A stretch of DNA of 64,000 nt from NCBI GenBank assembly GCA_033060915.1, contig CM065383.1, forward strand, positions 11,294,001-11,358,000, in the 5' to 3' direction. This document shows positions 12,701-25,823 of this stretch, piece by piece (positions within the stretch are counted from its first letter, which is position 1; each line of letters begins with the position of its first letter). The notes under the pieces were generated by a model. It made no database searches. It saw nothing but the letters and a program-made list of their open reading frames with translations, and had not been told where the DNA came from. The position numbers and the translations under genes are program-made. The stretch is from Euryodendron excelsum (lineage: Eukaryota; Streptophyta; Magnoliopsida; Ericales; Pentaphylacaceae).

Positions 12701-15226
12701 TGCCAAGCTTTTCTGGATCTACTGCAGAACTCAAAAACATTCTTGTTCGACTTTTAGATCATTCTCCAATACTTCTACTATATGAGCTTGCTGGACTTGC
12801 CTAGTATTAGGCATCAAACGTCTGAGCACTGAGATCTGTAAATAAGCATTTAGTGTTTTTCTTTAAAAAAAAATACCCAATAAATTTGGGAAATCTATTT
12901 TTGGTAGAAATCCAGCCACCTAGTTTGAACTAAGTGGGAAAATGGAATTTGAGTAACTTAAGCCTAAAAGTCATGTAATTTTGCTTCAAGTTGAAATGAG
13001 AAACTCTTTTGTCTTTTGCAGCTCAAATCTTGAAGGGAGATCAATATGTTGCAGGCTCTCCGACAAAGTATGTTGCCCAAGCACTTACATTCTGTATATG
13101 TCACTTAGAATATAGTCCAAGTATAGCTCTTTGTACAATGTGGTATAATTGGAATTTTGTTCTAAAGCTTAAATGTGTTCAATAATTAATGCAGGCAAAT
13201 GATCAATTAAGAAGATGGTTTGAAGATGATGATGCTCTTGAGCGTGCTGTTAATGGAGAGTATGTATAACCAGCCTAAAATCTGCAAATATTTTTTTGGC
13301 GTATTCTGTAGTCGTGTACACATGCTTCATCATTGTGTTCATGTTCATCTTGCTTTTCATTTCCTTTTTTTTTGTAGGTGGTGTCTACTCCCATATGAAA
13401 ATGCAAATGGTGCTTTGAAGCATATTTTGTTAAGTAGGAATGAGAAACAACCTTGCATAATTGGGTATGCATTCACTTCTATATATTTTAACTACTTTCG
13501 CACAAAAGGTACACATCATGTCGAATCTAATGAGGTTTTAGGACATTAGCTGATTGAGAATAGGCAGTTTTTTTAATCAGTCTCGTAATCCAAGGGTTTT
13601 GGTTTCCAGAGTAAAGAATTTGAAAGTGTGTTAAAAAAGATATTATGGAGGTCATTTGGTTAGTTGTGTCTCACCCAAAAAAAATAAAAATAAAAATACT
13701 GCACAAATTTCTCTATCAGGATTGAATATGGTATAAAGTTCCAATCAATTAACACGCTGCTATCTACTGCACTAATTTATTATTTTCACCATACAATACA
13801 GCAAAAATATGATGCATTATTGTGATTGCAGGAGTGTATCACATCCAAGTTTTCCTGGAATATCAATTGCCTTACCTTCACCTCAGGTGATATGGACAGT
13901 TGTCTTATTTTCCTGTTTATAATTGTTGGTGGTAATGGTCTTTTTTGCTCCTTTTGATCCTAAGTGACAAGGTCTTTCATATGTCAGGTTTCTAAAATGC
14001 ATGCTCGAATAAGCTGTAAGGATGGTGCCTTTTTCCTGACGGATTTGCGGAGTGAACATGGAACCTGGATCACTGAGTAAGTCATAGAGAAACTTCATGT
14101 ATATTTCCTCTGTAATCTTATTTGAAGAGCATTATCAAATATCTCAGTTTATTTACTTATTGCAGTAATGAAGGGAAGCGATATCGGGTGCCTCCCAACT
14201 TTCCTGCTCGTTTCCGCCCATCAGACATTATCGAGTTTGGTTCTGATAGGGAGGTGAGAATGTATTGCTGGGTTTATATTAGGGATGAGTTGCAGAATTT
14301 CCCTGAGTATCACTTAGGTGCATGTTGTCTTATAGGAATTTTGGGAACCATAATATGCTAACTTGACCCTAGTGAATGTTTTACTATAACTTAGCTTTCT
14401 ATCAATTTCTTCTTTTTGGAACTGCCTTTGTATCCTTTTCTTGATACATAGACATTCACATCATGTGTTTCTTTACTAAGTTAATAATCAGATTCTATGA
14501 CAAAGCAAATACCGACAACTAATAAAGCTCATTTTCAAGATTTTTTTTCCCAACCAACATACATCACATGTATTGAATTCGGTCTATTTTGGTGGTACTC
14601 TTTAAATTTTGATTGTCTTGTTTGATGAGAAGTGTGCAGCAGGTGATGGTTTTTTGAATTTTAAATACCAAAATCTGCTCAAGTGTCACTTATTGACAAA
14701 GCAAAAAAAAAGCTGTCTCTCAAAAATCCTGTTGTCAAACATAACAACTGAGAGAGTTACTCTGTGAATTTTGAATTGTTTGCTTTTAGAAGTGCTTAAT
14801 GGCTTGTTTGAACATGATATGAAATTTAAATGTTAATTATGCTCATTTTTGTGCTCAAATACATTCTAAAAGCATGGATTTGTTCTGCCTTCAATTGCTA
14901 AGCACAAAACAGAGAGATTTCCCATTTTTGGTTGCTTTGAAGTATGCCATTAGTATTTTTTTTCAAAAAGAAATAAAAAAATTTTTGTTTCTATTTATTT
15001 GGCTGTTCTGAGGCAACTGGCGCATCTACAAATACAATTGGTATAGGTGGTGCATTGTGTGCACATCATGAATAGGAGTCCCAACGAAATTCTGGGTTAA
15101 AATATGGCATTATATCTCTAAGTTTTTGACTAAGTGCAGGTAGCATTTCGGGTAAAGGTGATGAAGGATCCACAAAAGATTGCAGGGAAGAAGGGAGCCA
15201 GCGAAATTCTACAGGTGGTTTCGTAA
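6071..15226 (+). CDS. ZEP: Zeaxanthin epoxidase, chloroplastic (16 exons, 675 aa)
   Basis: FAD-dependent monooxygenase that epoxidises zeaxanthin to antheraxanthin and violaxanthin in plastids, feeding the xanthophyll cycle and abscisic acid precursors. Exons: 6071-6603, 8428-8590, 8789-8863, 9243-9343, 9467-9582, 10301-10512, 11328-11419, 11834-11948, 12053-12156, 13022-13067, 13195-13259, 13378-13464, 13832-13886, 13988-14076, 14166-14253, 15140-15226. All introns are GT..AG and the sum is 2028 nt, exactly 676 codons, with no frame break. Residues 1 to about 60 are Ser/Thr/basic-rich, like a transit peptide. VLVAGGGIGGL (93-102) is the FAD dinucleotide-binding site and GDSVHAMQPNLGQGG (381-395) the second FAD motif. 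An FHA domain lies at about 557-635 (CIIGS, SKMHARI, SEHGTWI). Length and exon number match plant ZEP as I remember it. No key motif is missing, so it looks functional. The longest intron is the first (1.8 kb). Confidence 0.98.
6667..6701. repeat. (CA)n microsatellite in ZEP intron 1
   Basis: About 17 CA dinucleotides lie 64 bp after the exon 1 donor. This is a simple sequence repeat with no coding role. Confidence 0.95.
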
Positions 15227-17157
15227 GCCTCAACTACACATTTTTTAATTGAGATACACAGAAATTGTACAGCATTTATTAGTTGAGATACACAGAAATT
15301 GTACAGCATTTATTCGGGCAGCGCAACCGTGTTAAGCTGCTGGATTTTTTGTAATCTAGATCCAGATCCCGCCATCACACAAAAAAGGGACTGGAGGCGC
15401 AGCTCTTCTTCAAGACTAGAGCTGAAACATGAAAATGTCAATTTTCTTTCTTAGAATGCTGAAACGTGTAAATACAATTATAAAGAAAGAGAAACCCATA
15501 TCATCGTTGGGAGTTCTACCAGTTGCCTGTTGTATATTTCTTGTCTTGCAATTTAATCCTCATTGTTCAAAATTGCTGTGGCTTTATGTGAGTGTGTAAA
15601 CAGTATTCACAGATACAGAGCGTTCCAACGCAATGCAGCTTTGTAGATGGCAGAACCCCACTGGTGTTAGTTGTGCTCTTTGGGCCCAGGTGGTAGAATT
15701 AGCCCATTGCATATTCTAATGCTTAAAAGTGGCCTGTCTTGGCTCAAACTTAAGTTACAAGCCCACTGGTAGAATCCTCTCTTCTTCTTGTTTTTTCTTC
15801 TTTCTTTTCGCGCTCCCCCATGTCCTCTCTCTGTCTCTGTCTCTCTCTCTTGAAATGCTATAATCTTAGCTATAATCCCATAACTAGAAGCATCCACTAA
15901 TGCATGCTAGGGACAAACCTCCTAAAGCAACCGTTGGAGGACTAATATTGACCTCTTTCAAAGCAACTATCGCAATTCCTTGTGTTGCTGTGTTGAGAGA
16001 TCCTATTGCTGATCAAAAAAGTAAGAAGGGGTGACTAGTATAGCAACACTTTTTAGGTATGACTATAGGAGTTCTCATTTATTACAAAATATTCAGTTTG
16101 AATTCATAGCTATTGATCCGAGAAGAATAAACCCCTTACTGCAACCTCATCAAAGTGTAAGAGATATTTAATTCTTTCTTAACAGTACGTGATTCACACA
16201 ATTACTATTATAAATGAATTCGTACATGTAACCTTTGAAAGAAGAGTGAGGTTTTAAATTCAACTACTAAAGTTAACTCTACTATCACCTTGTGGTCTGT
16301 GTTGAGCGATCCTAAAATTTACGCATTAATAGCACCGTTGACAATGCATCACCTGGTCTGGTCCTAACATACATACATATATATATATATATACATATAT
16401 GTATATAGCACAATATTTATTCCAAGACACCCGTCCCTTAATGTCAAAAGTGTGGTCACCATCTAAATCCTTGGATGAGATGTCCAATATCATAGAGTCA
16501 AATACACTACCCAGCATCACATACTCATCAACGACACCAATATTCAAAGCCCCCAAGTGGGTAGTGTCGCCATTGCCATGACAACACTGAACACCCCCAC
16601 CTCATCACCAATAAGAGAGGGAGAGAGAGACACCTCAAAGGACAAGTGAGGCCACCGCCACTGACACCGCCACCGCCCCCCATCCCCACCCCTTCTCAAC
16701 ATCCAGATCGAAGATCATCGACAAAACATCAGATCAGATAACTTTCACACACACCCACCCCCACCACCACCCTTCTTTTGCTATGCAATACCAAAGCACT
16801 CAATTTAGGATATGTACTTGCTGGTTTGATCTATGGCTTAGATTTTGATATCATGCACTTGGTTTTGGATTTTTTTTTTGTGCTATACTTTTTTTGAGCT
16901 TGACACCATCTAATAAATTATTTAAATTTTTTTTAAAAAAATCAAACTTAAAATCTTATATTTTAACGTAAAAATCAAACACGAGAACTAGACAAGACTG
17001 GTCCATATTTTGAATTTGGATTTTTATTAGGAACCACTGGACCCCTCCGATGTGGATTTGGTCTTCCTTAGTCAATTGTCCCAAGAACCACGGACACTAC
17101 AAAGTCTAGAACAAGTAATGAATCCACTACTGAGAGGTCCAGCCAACAGCTACGAGC
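15227..17157. other. Downstream of ZEP, no gene seen
   Basis: The first few hundred bases should include the ZEP 3' UTR; a short direct repeat (ttgagatacacagaaattg) occurs at about 15249 and 15284. A CT tract lies at 15827..15850 and a TA/CATA microsatellite at 16368..16408. An open minus-strand frame at 16326..16556 matches no family I know and lacks an ATG start. Confidence 0.4.
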
Positions 17158-17245
17158 CACGTGCCGGAGGACACTGTTTCTTTGCACGTGAGAGCGGTGG
17201 TGCTGTCACGTGAAGGGGGAGTAAATGGCGGGGGAATCGCACGTG
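17158..17245. promoter_or_regulatory. Cluster of four perfect G-boxes (CACGTG)
   Basis: CACGTG occurs at 17158-17163, 17185-17190, 17207-17212 and 17240-17245. The last reads CGCACGTGACGG and the first CCACGTGCC, both fitting ABRE/G-box contexts bound by bZIP and bHLH factors. MYB-like CAACGG (about 17252) and ACCGTTG (about 17281) follow within 50 bp. The cluster lies about 1.9 kb past the ZEP stop and about 3.2 kb past the 3' end of the minus-strand SMI1-like gene, so no recognised gene has it as a proximal promoter. It could be a distal element for ZEP, the promoter of an unseen transcript, or a relic. Confidence 0.6.
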
Positions 17246-20200
17246 ACGGATCAACGGTCGGTTTCTGGTGGTGGAAGGTGACCGTTGGGGCATTTATTGG
17301 TGCCTAGGAAACTCGTTTTCTTGTATCCCTTTTTTTTTTTTTTCCGTGTTTTTTAAAAATCTTTACTAAGTCATGGTGAAGTCAGCAATACCGTGTCCTT
17401 TATTATTATTATTTTCGTAATTGCGTGACTGTTGTTTTGTCAGTCCTAATTGTTGCCATTAAAGGGTTCAAAGGCAAACAAAATCCGACCCACATGATGG
17501 GCCTATGCCCTTGTTACAAATTGCGCACTAGGAGCTGCATGTGGCCCCTTAAAACTAGTAAACTGGAACCAATATGTTGTTTTCTGGCAGCGAAATGAGT
17601 GTCAAATACAAACTAGCTAGGTCATGAGCCTTTGTAACTTGAGCTATCCTACATTTCAGCTCAATTACAACTTGAGTATGGTTCATTTACCATACAATTT
17701 TATGCATTGTCTAGAAATCGGAAACTATATCAAACTCAATTAAGTTGAAGAGGAACTATTGTTACCAAAATCGAAATTAGAAGCAGGAAAGGTTAGTGCT
17801 GTGTTTGGAATTTGAATTTTATAACGGAAAAGTAAAAAAAAATGAAAAGGTTAGGGAAAATCTTGTTTTTCTTTTCTCTCACATTTTCTTTTTTCTTTTA
17901 TTTTCTATTACCAAAGCCTTAATCTACACATGGCCTAGGAAAAATGAAAGTGGAAATGAAGCTAAAAAATATAAGAAAAACATGAAGTAGAAAATGATTA
18001 AAAAACTTAATATGAATTTTATTAAAAAGTTTTTCCGAAACTCAAAGGAAAAATTTTAAAAATTTAATGGAGACCTTGAGAAATTTAGTAAAAATTTATA
18101 TGAATAATTCCATAGATACTTCAAATTTATATGAAAAAAATTTGTATAAAAATTAATATTTCAAATTTTTGAAGCATTTTTCTCAAATTTCTCAAAAATT
18201 TTCGAAACATTTCCTCAAATTTTTAACTAGTTTTGTATCTTTATCGGAAGCGCATTTCCCCCCTCCCAAATAAATTTTCTGACAACTATGAGAGGAATAT
18301 CGAATTCTTTGATTATCCTCGCTTGCCAAAGTGTCAGCCGGTAAGTTTCAAACCTAAAAAAAATAATAATAATATATTAGATTTTTTGCAGCATCTATTT
18401 ATATGCTTAGTATCCTTCCGATGTACATGTTTGATGTGGGACTAATACACTTCCATGGCGCCCATGACCGGAAACGTTGCACATTACACAAATTTTCACC
18501 TATTAAATGACTCAAAAGCTACAAGAATGAGGATTTCTAGCTAAAAGATGACTTCCATGATAATAATTAGGATTTCCAAAAGAGATAACTTTGACAAATG
18601 ATTAAAGGGAGCGTGTCGCGCAGGCTGCCAGATGATCCTCTATGTTGGTACCATAAAAAGAAAAGGGTACAAATATCATCACAAAGCTCTTAATTCAGGA
18701 AGAAAGTTAGCCTTGGGAGAGTTAAAATTGACCATGTCAAGTGCGAGGCTGATATCCCATGATTGTCCTGGACACAGCAATATATCTATCTATCTATCTA
18801 TACGTTGCGTTTTACCGCGCTCAAACAAAGCCAGTGCTCAAGTGTTCAGCATTTGGATGCTTCTTGTGGCCCCTTCGTCAAAGCTTTGTTGCCTTCGTTT
18901 GGACCGTTGTTAGGTGCTTTTAGAATCTGGCCGTTCCTTGGATCTTGTTTGCAAAATGCTTTCGAACATAGTTCTAGGTATAAAGTTACCTAAGTCTTTA
19001 AGCTACAGAACTTAATAGTGAAATTGGTCAGAAAATCATTGAACCTAGTCAATGTTACGGACTTAAGCGCAGTATCTCTGGGTTGATTGTATGAGAACAT
19101 ACATCACGCTAATTGTGGTAGCATAAGAATTCCATGTACTGCTCTTGCAATAACGTGAGATAGTGGGTTTTATAGGATGCTTGTCAAAACGAGTAACGAT
19201 ACGAGGAAAATGTAAGAAAGAAAAAAACATGAACTTCCCCAAGCAAGATTCTTTGTACCAATGCATTCGAAAACAGCAAACGAACGTTCAGTATGTGTGA
19301 AACTGTTGGAAAGAAAGCCTCTCTACCAGTCCGCCGCGCCACCCCCACACAATACGCCTACAACTATCCCATCCCAAAATGTACGGAGCGTCTCTCTCTC
19401 TCTCTCTCTCTCGGAGCCATTTACAAGTCACATCACGTGACCCGACCCTTCCCCGTGCTATAGTCTTCCAAACTTGCATCCCACTTTCCCCAAATATTAC
19501 AACATTACCCCTGTCCATACCATTGACAAATTTGAAATTTCTCTTTCACACCCAAAGAGTAGAGCACCTCGTTGTTATGTCTCTCAAAAGCTAAATGCTG
19601 AGAAGGTTTATGTGTCAGGTTTCCTCTGGACTCTCGAATGTATCTCTCTTTCTTTTCCAAATTCCAAGGAAAATTAACCCTTCTCTTGCAATTTGTTTAT
19701 CAAAAGAAGATATTTTCCCAGACCTTTCCCTCTCATTTTCCTTTCAACCAAACACAAATCTCACTCACACAACTGGCCCAACAAACATGACAGGGCTTTT
19801 AGTTGAACTGCGGATAGAAACGACACCGTTCTTTTGTCAGTGTTGCTTGCTTCGCTCGAAAGCGATGATGATATTTGTCCACCCCACAACCACCGCACCA
19901 AAGCTACGGTGTTTTTGATTTGATCAAAGGCTCCAGGTTAAGGAGGACGGTGGGACCCAAAAAAATATAGTTGCGCACGTGCGCTGCGGATTAAAAATCT
20001 GTGCCCAGTTCACCAAAAAACCATATTCCATTGAAAAACCTCAACCCAACCAAGAAAAACAGAACACAATAATATTGAGCTGTATTACACTCGTTAAATA
20101 CAAACAAACAACGATAATGATTGGTAATTACATATAAAAAGCCATACAAAAATAATAATGTGAATTACATAGAAAGATATTTAATTTAATTTCAATATGA

Positions 20201-20419
20201 ATATGTAATGCTAAATTGTAATCATGTATTTTGAACTCTTCAATCCTTTTTTTTTTTATACAACTTTCATGGTACAAGGACGCGTTTCCCCATTTTCTTT
20301 TCTTTTTTTTTGTTCTCCAATTTTGCCCAAAAGCAAACCCGATGCCTTTGGAAATTTAAAAAAGTAAAAAGAAATTGATAAGAATCTCGATATTTGCCGG
20401 TTGCCGGTAAAATTCATCA
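17246..20419. other. Intergenic, no gene seen
   Basis: This 3.2-kb stretch is AT-rich with no convincing coding region. It contains a (TATC)n microsatellite at 18780..18801, a CT tract at about 19390..19412 and one further CACGTG at about 19433. Short open frames near 18632-18993 and 19379-19918 overlap in several frames and carry no recognisable motif. The 3' UTR of the SMI1-like gene should lie at the right end. Confidence 0.4.
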
Positions 20420-21619
20420 TCATGACCGCGACATTGACTCAGCCAGTTTCCCGAATCGCTCAACGAGCTCCGGCGTCAGCTTCTTGGCCGTTTTCCTCTC
20501 CTTCTCCGGTCGAAAATCGAACCCTAAGGCGTCTGAGACCTCCTCGGAGCTCCACCCGGCCTTTCGGAGCGAATCTGACAAACGGTCAGCTTTCAGGAGC
20601 AGAGCGTCGAGAACCGCTTGGTTGTCTAAGAGAACCATCTCGCCTTCGAAGATCCCGGAGGCCGAGACGTGTACGATCTCGGCAACGTCCGAATCGTCCC
20701 ACCCGCCTTCTCTCAAGACCGACCCGATCTGCTCTACGTACTCTTCGACCCATTTTGGCATTTCGGACTTGGGCATGTCGAAGTACCGTTCTGGGGACGA
20801 GGACGAAGAAGAAGACGAGTTAGAGTTCCTTCGCCGCCGATCCACAGCGGCATCGCTCCAAAACTCAACCCATCTCGGGGTTCTACAGCCGCTCACGGTG
20901 TCGAGGCTTCTTCGAGAGAAATTCGATGACGATCCGGATGATCTCTCGCTGACTGATCGTTGTTTTGAGAGAACCTGAGGATCTGAGCTCTGGAACAAGG
21001 AAGACTCGCGGTCAAAGAAATCAGAGAGATCGAAACCACAGCAGAATATTCGGTTCTCGTCAACGAAGAAGATAGGGTTACCGGCTAATGAGGGATTGCA
21101 GGGAATGTAGCAATGGTTGAAGATGGGTATCAAAAGGGGCGCTCGTTTGATAGCGTTTCTAGCGATTTTGAGGGCCTTTTCGGGATCGGAGGGTCTGGGG
21201 CCCCAAGACTTGGACCAGAGAGCGTTGCGTGCGATGTGGAATGAGATGGCGGCAATGGGTAAGTCGATGGAGGCACGGAGGTGTAGCCGAGCGGACCCGG
21301 CAGAGCGCCAGTCCGGGAAACCTGGGCCGACAGGTAAGCCGGCGGAGAGTATGGCTTTAAGGTCAGGAGGGAATGCGAAACCGAACTCGGCCTCTGCTCG
21401 CGCAAACTCCGCATCGGACAAGCCGGACTGGACCTGGATTCCAGAGTTTTTCAGGTGCGTGATAACTTTGTCTGCGAGAGTAGTGAAGGAAAGGAGTCCG
21501 TTACGGACGGGCAGCGGTGCAGAAGGCGGTAGAGCGGCGGCAGCTCGGGCGGAAAGGCGGCGGAGGCCTGCTACATGGGCCGGGTTCAGACCGGTCATTC
21601 TCCGGTCCACGTCAACCAT
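20420..21619 (-). CDS. SMI1/KNR4-like domain protein, single exon (399 aa)
   Basis: Intact intronless frame starting [23 protein letters not shown] content and codon use differ clearly from the AT-rich flanks. Residues about 60-200 resemble the SMI1/KNR4 fold: [20 protein letters not shown] followed by [12 protein letters not shown], then [23 protein letters not shown] Ser-rich linker ([11 protein letters not shown]) precedes a charged C-terminal region ([20 protein letters not shown], then [17 protein letters not shown]). From memory this matches an uncharacterised plant family that includes an Arabidopsis gene adjacent to ABA1/ZEP. SMI1/KNR4 proteins in yeast coordinate cell-wall synthesis; the plant role is unknown and I assign none. 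The gene converges on ZEP (tail to tail, 5.2 kb apart). The coding call is firm; the domain name is moderately so. Confidence 0.9.
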   Translation of the reverse strand: MVDVDRRMTGLNPAHVAGLRRLSARAAAALPPSAPLPVRNGLLSFTTLADKVITHLKNSGIQVQSGLSDAEFARAEAEFGFAFPPDLKAILSAGLPVGPGFPDWRSAGSARLHLRASIDLPIAAISFHIARNALWSKSWGPRPSDPEKALKIARNAIKRAPLLIPIFNHCYIPCNPSLAGNPIFFVDENRIFCCGFDLSDFFDRESSLFQSSDPQVLSKQRSVSERSSGSSSNFSRRSLDTVSGCRTPRWVEFWSDAAVDRRRRNSNSSSSSSSSPERYFDMPKSEMPKWVEEYVEQIGSVLREGGWDDSDVAEIVHVSASGIFEGEMVLLDNQAVLDALLLKADRLSDSLRKAGWSSEEVSDALGFDFRPEKERKTAKKLTPELVERFGKLAESMSRS

Positions 21620-21758
21620 GGTGGTACCGTACCACTCGATAAATGATTGCTTTGGTTTGGAATCTCTTGACTTTGCCGGAAATTTGCCGCCGAAAAATGT
21701 TCTTTGTCTCTGTTGTTTGTTACTTTTAGACAGAGAAAGAGAGAGTGAGTGAATAAAG

Positions 21759-21760
<2 letters not shown>

Positions 21761-21794
<34 letters not shown>
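21761..21794. repeat. (GA)n microsatellite in the leader of the SMI1-like gene
   Basis: About 16 GA dinucleotides on the plus strand read as CT in the sense orientation of the minus-strand gene, about 140-175 bp upstream of its ATG and between ATG and TATA box. It probably lies in the 5' UTR. Confidence 0.9.
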
Positions 21795-21795
<1 letters not shown>

Positions 21796-21885
21796 CTTAG
21801 TAGAAGTGGTAGTGATAAACGGTGGTAGGCGAGAACAGGTGGAAAGCAGAGAGGAGGGGACTCAGGCTCGTAAAGAAACGTCGGA

Positions 21886-21893
21886 TATTTATA
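21886..21893 (-). promoter_or_regulatory. TATA box for the SMI1-like gene
   Basis: On the minus strand the sequence reads TATAAATA, a full plant TATA consensus, 267 bp upstream of the ATG at 21619. Transcription should start roughly 30 bp downstream, giving a leader of about 235 nt that contains the (CT)n tract. Confidence 0.7.
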
Positions 21894-24800
21894 GCAGGTA
21901 GTGGGGTGGTTCCCACATTGGGATTTTGCTAATGGGGGTTCTCTATATTACTTTTCCTAATTTCCCTCACAGAAAAGATTAAATTAATTTACAATATTGT
22001 CACACCGCTCCACTGTATTGCAGTCGTAGCCCTGCAGAAACGGGCAAATACAAGCTGGTGCTGGAGAGACCCCTTTTATGGAGAGAATGGCATGAATATA
22101 TGATGTGGACCAACTTATAAATTGGGCCCCACGTTGAATATTTCTTTCTTGTTATCAATATTGCACCAAAATTCACTTGTGAACATTGATTAATAAAATG
22201 TCTTCATTGACACATTGCCCTTATCCAAATTAATAGTATGTTTTGCTTTCCTTAAGAATCCCATTTGTTATAACCCGGAGTTACATTCTTAGTTACTGTC
22301 GCATTCTGGGTAATGTTTTTTCATCAAAACTATCTTGAATCTAGACCTATTTTGCAAAGACTCTGGTTGAATTCTACTTTTTTTTATTTATTTATAAAAT
22401 AGCTTACATTTTATAAGATACCAGTACCCAAAACTACTAGTTGGGTGTAGGAGAAAAACCCACAATATAGTCCATCCTATTCTCTCATTTGAGGAGATTG
22501 TAGAATTAAGTGATGTAGCAGAAACAATGAAATGCATGAGATTAGCTTAGTTTAGTTTGTGAAATAGACTAATGCTTTGTTTAGAATTCAAATTTTTTGT
22601 TGAACAAGTAAAAAAAAAGTGAAAACGTAAAGAAAAATAGAACAAAAATACTCTTTCGTTTTATTATCTTTTCTTTCACATTTTTTTTAATAAAAAATTT
22701 AAATTTTAAACGGAATGTAAAGAAACAAACAATCAAATAATAGGGATTGGGGAAAGGAAAATGACACATCTCCCTCGTCATCTTGAAATAGAACATACTG
22801 CGGATAAGTTGTGATAAACTTATCATGATAATGCTTCTTCTCAACTAGTCGCTTTTAACATTAAATTTGGAAGAATACATATATATGTGTACATACATTC
22901 TTTCAATTTTCTCTCAATCAAAAACTTAGCACTGTTCTTCTAAAGTTCTTCTTTTATGCGCAATTTAGCACTTATTGCATCTGCAGAAACCCAAGGGAAC
23001 CACATGATTATGTTTGGTAAATCGTTGAGCAATGAGAATAACTATTTTCTTTGGAAAACCCTTCTTCATAATAGAAAGTAGGAAGTGATTTTATAACAGA
23101 ACTAATCATTTACTAACATGAACTATATATATATAAATATATGTACAATCTGACTTCAAGATTATGACAGAGATGTAGTGACAATCTGTTACTGTTTGGG
23201 CATGTTTCATTACCCAAAACTTAACAGTTGGGTACCATTAACATTTTAGCAGTGATCTTTGTCTTGATTAGTTTTGCCCCTCCGCATTGAATTCGCCAAG
23301 AATCCACTAACATAAAAGAAAAGTACTAAAAAAAGAGAAGCAACGGTTGCATATATACAGAGTGATTGTGTTTTTCTATATTCATTATTAAATTATTGAT
23401 TATAAACATTGTTAGCATCAAGGAAATTACTAAAAAATCTCGAAGATCATGGTCGAGCTCCAAAACGACTATTAGCATCCAAAGAGCCTTTTAATAATCC
23501 AAAATCAGAGTGAATTATTGTATAATTAGCATTATGGGTCGAGTGGTATCTCATGAGAGAGAGAGAGAGAGAAGGGTTAAACCACAGATTATTTTGTATG
23601 GCTACCCGCCTATACCCACTGGCAGTCATCCGTAGACACCCATTATCCAGAAAATGAAGGAAACAAAAAAAAGGAGAGAGAGAGAGAGAAAAGCAACCTT
23701 CAAGGACAAAGGGGTTATGAATTGAATTCAACCCTGTTTATGAGAAATAATTCATTTGAAACGTGTACAACAACGAGCAGTACTACAACAATTTATTTCT
23801 AGAGTACTACAGTGTATTTCTTGGATACTGACATCTAAGGAAAATGAAAGAGAAAGTAGGTTTTAGAGTAGCACGTGACCTTGCTAATTTCACCATATAC
23901 GAGTATTATGTCAAGTAAAATAAGATCACGTGGGTTTCAAGAACATTAAATAATTTTGTCAAAAAATAGAATTTTATCTGTACCTGAGCATTGCGTTAAC
24001 TAAAACAAAAGCGCGCAAAGTTTCAAGAGCAATAAATAACTTTCTCAGAAAGTAGACGATTTCATCCATCCAATCGGGTAAAGCATTAGGAGTACACTCA
24101 ATACAATTGAATGCACATGAGGAGTTGTTGCCAAAAACCTACCTCTCCACACCTTAAAAGAGCCTAGATTCATCTTCTTCCTAATATTTACTACCTTCAC
24201 GAATTGTCAAAACTTTTGTCCTCGAGCTTGCGTACTTGAGAAGCAGCGGCATCGCCGCCCTAAATTAATTTTGAAACGAACATGAATTTCGATTGTTCAT
24301 GAATCATGGGGCCTCACATAGTTTGATTAAACTTTTGAAGGCTCTGTGACTTGGTGGATTGGTGCCACCCATCTCATGGAGATTTCGTCCTTCAGATGTA
24401 TTACCTTTACAATACTAAGACAGATCGATAAAAAATTTTCCTGTTGTATAGCAGTAGTCAATGAGCCCAAGGCATAAAGAGAAAGTAGGCAACTGCCGAC
24501 CGGCTATTATATTTGAATGTCTATGTCCATATATAACTTTGGATTCACATGGTGGCTGTTGTGTCACTAAACATGGCTGATAAAGACTAAACGGTTACTT
24601 ATTCAAACTGAGCACGTGATCTGAGCACAGACACACTGCAAAATTACTATTCATAATATTTTTTCATCTTTTTTTTTAAAAAAAATTATGGAGAGGGAGG
24701 GGGTATTCGCAATGGGTGTTGATTTTTGTTGACTTTGATCCAAGGAGGCTGAGCTAACATGTGGGTGCTTTGAAATTCGTTCTTGGACTAAGAACAAATG

Positions 24801-25001
24801 ATATTCTGATTATAGTTACAGTGTCTCAATCATTTTGGTGGTAAGATTGTAATAGGTCAACCATTTGATTGCTAGGTATATTGTAATGAGCTCAAAGCTT
24901 TTATCATATTTTATTGCGAGTGTCACATAACTTCGCAAAACCCAGTTCCCTTATTGAGTAAATATCAACCTGCAACACCTTCGTTTGGAAGTAACATGAA
25001 C

Positions 25002-25006
<5 letters not shown>
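21894..25006. other. Intergenic, no gene seen
   Basis: The left 200 bp is the upstream promoter of the SMI1-like gene. The rest is AT-rich with short GA tracts (about 23556..23573 and 23674..23690) and two CACGTG motifs, near 23872 and 23927. A GTTTCAAGARCATTAAATAA-like segment is duplicated imperfectly near 23936 and 24019. No coding region is supported. Confidence 0.4.

Positions 25007-25073
<67 letters not shown>
25007..25073. repeat. Long (GA)n microsatellite
   Basis: An uninterrupted GA array of about 67 bp, the longest in the window. No adjacent gene is seen. Confidence 0.97.
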
Positions 25074-25077
<4 letters not shown>

Positions 25078-25200
25078 TTGTTGGACTTTTGAGGTTTGCA
25101 TGGCCCATATGACATGGATTGCTAGACAAATGCAAAAATTTCAACAATCTTTCTTAACAAGGATCTCAAAAAGAGAAACAGGACTATCTATGGTATTTTA

Positions 25201-25823
25201 GGGTAAATTATATTTTGCACTCTTTCACTCTACATCAGATTTTATTTCAGAATTTATACTTTTAATTATAATAATTAAGCTATTATACTTTTAATTCATT
25301 ACAAGATCATCCTCTTTTAAGCTTCGGTTCATATAATTGACGACCAAAAGTCTTTGTGTGTATCACGTGACCTTTTTCAATCATAAAAATATATGTTTGC
25401 ACTATTTTGGCTCTCAAATGCTCTCATTTCTCACCAATCTCCCATTAAGTTTCTAAAAAATTAAGTCATTCTATGTATAAAACAAAATTAGAGTTACAAA
25501 ATACTTCATAATAGTCTCACGTGGGAGGACTGAGAGTGTTTGGGAGCCAAAATGATAAAAATATATATTTTTACTATTGAAAGAGGACCACATGATATGC
25601 ACAAAAAATTTTACAGTCAATTACACAAATATAAAGCTTAACTATTGAAAAAGGACCACGTGATATGCATAGAATTTTTGACAGTCAATTACACAAATAA
25701 AAAGTTTACAAGAGAGTGACATTGCAACAAGTTAAAGTATAAGGACTTAATTGTCACAATTAAAAATATAGATTTTAAAGTAAAATCCGATATAAAATAC
25801 AATAGTACAAACTGTAATTTACC
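25201..25823. mobile_element. Foldback, MULE-type non-autonomous element (623 bp)
   Basis: The two halves are inverted copies of each other. The left end GGGTAAATTATATTTTGCAC matches the reverse complement of the right end GGTAAATTACAGTTTGTAC, and similarity continues for about 250-300 bp per arm, through TTTTGGCTC and CTCTC near the centre. The right arm also holds a tandem duplication of about 70 bp (copies near 25577 and 25641, with GGACCACRTGATATGCA). Flanks TATGGTATTTTA (left) and TATGATTTTA (right) look like one target duplication with a 2-bp indel, which suits a Mutator-like insertion. There is no coding capacity. Confidence 0.75.

Noticed and set aside
16326..16556. Minus-strand frame downstream of the G-box cluster
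   Set aside because: It has no ATG start, runs into a TA microsatellite and matches no family I know; it is kept only as a possible transcript to test.
20394..21752. Long plus-strand open frames (up to 211 aa) opposite the SMI1-like gene
   Set aside because: They are mirror frames of a GC-rich coding exon; the minus-strand frame has the domain-like motifs, the full length and the TATA box.
24904..25147. Minus-strand open frames made of Ser-Leu repeats
   Set aside because: They only translate the (GA)n microsatellite.
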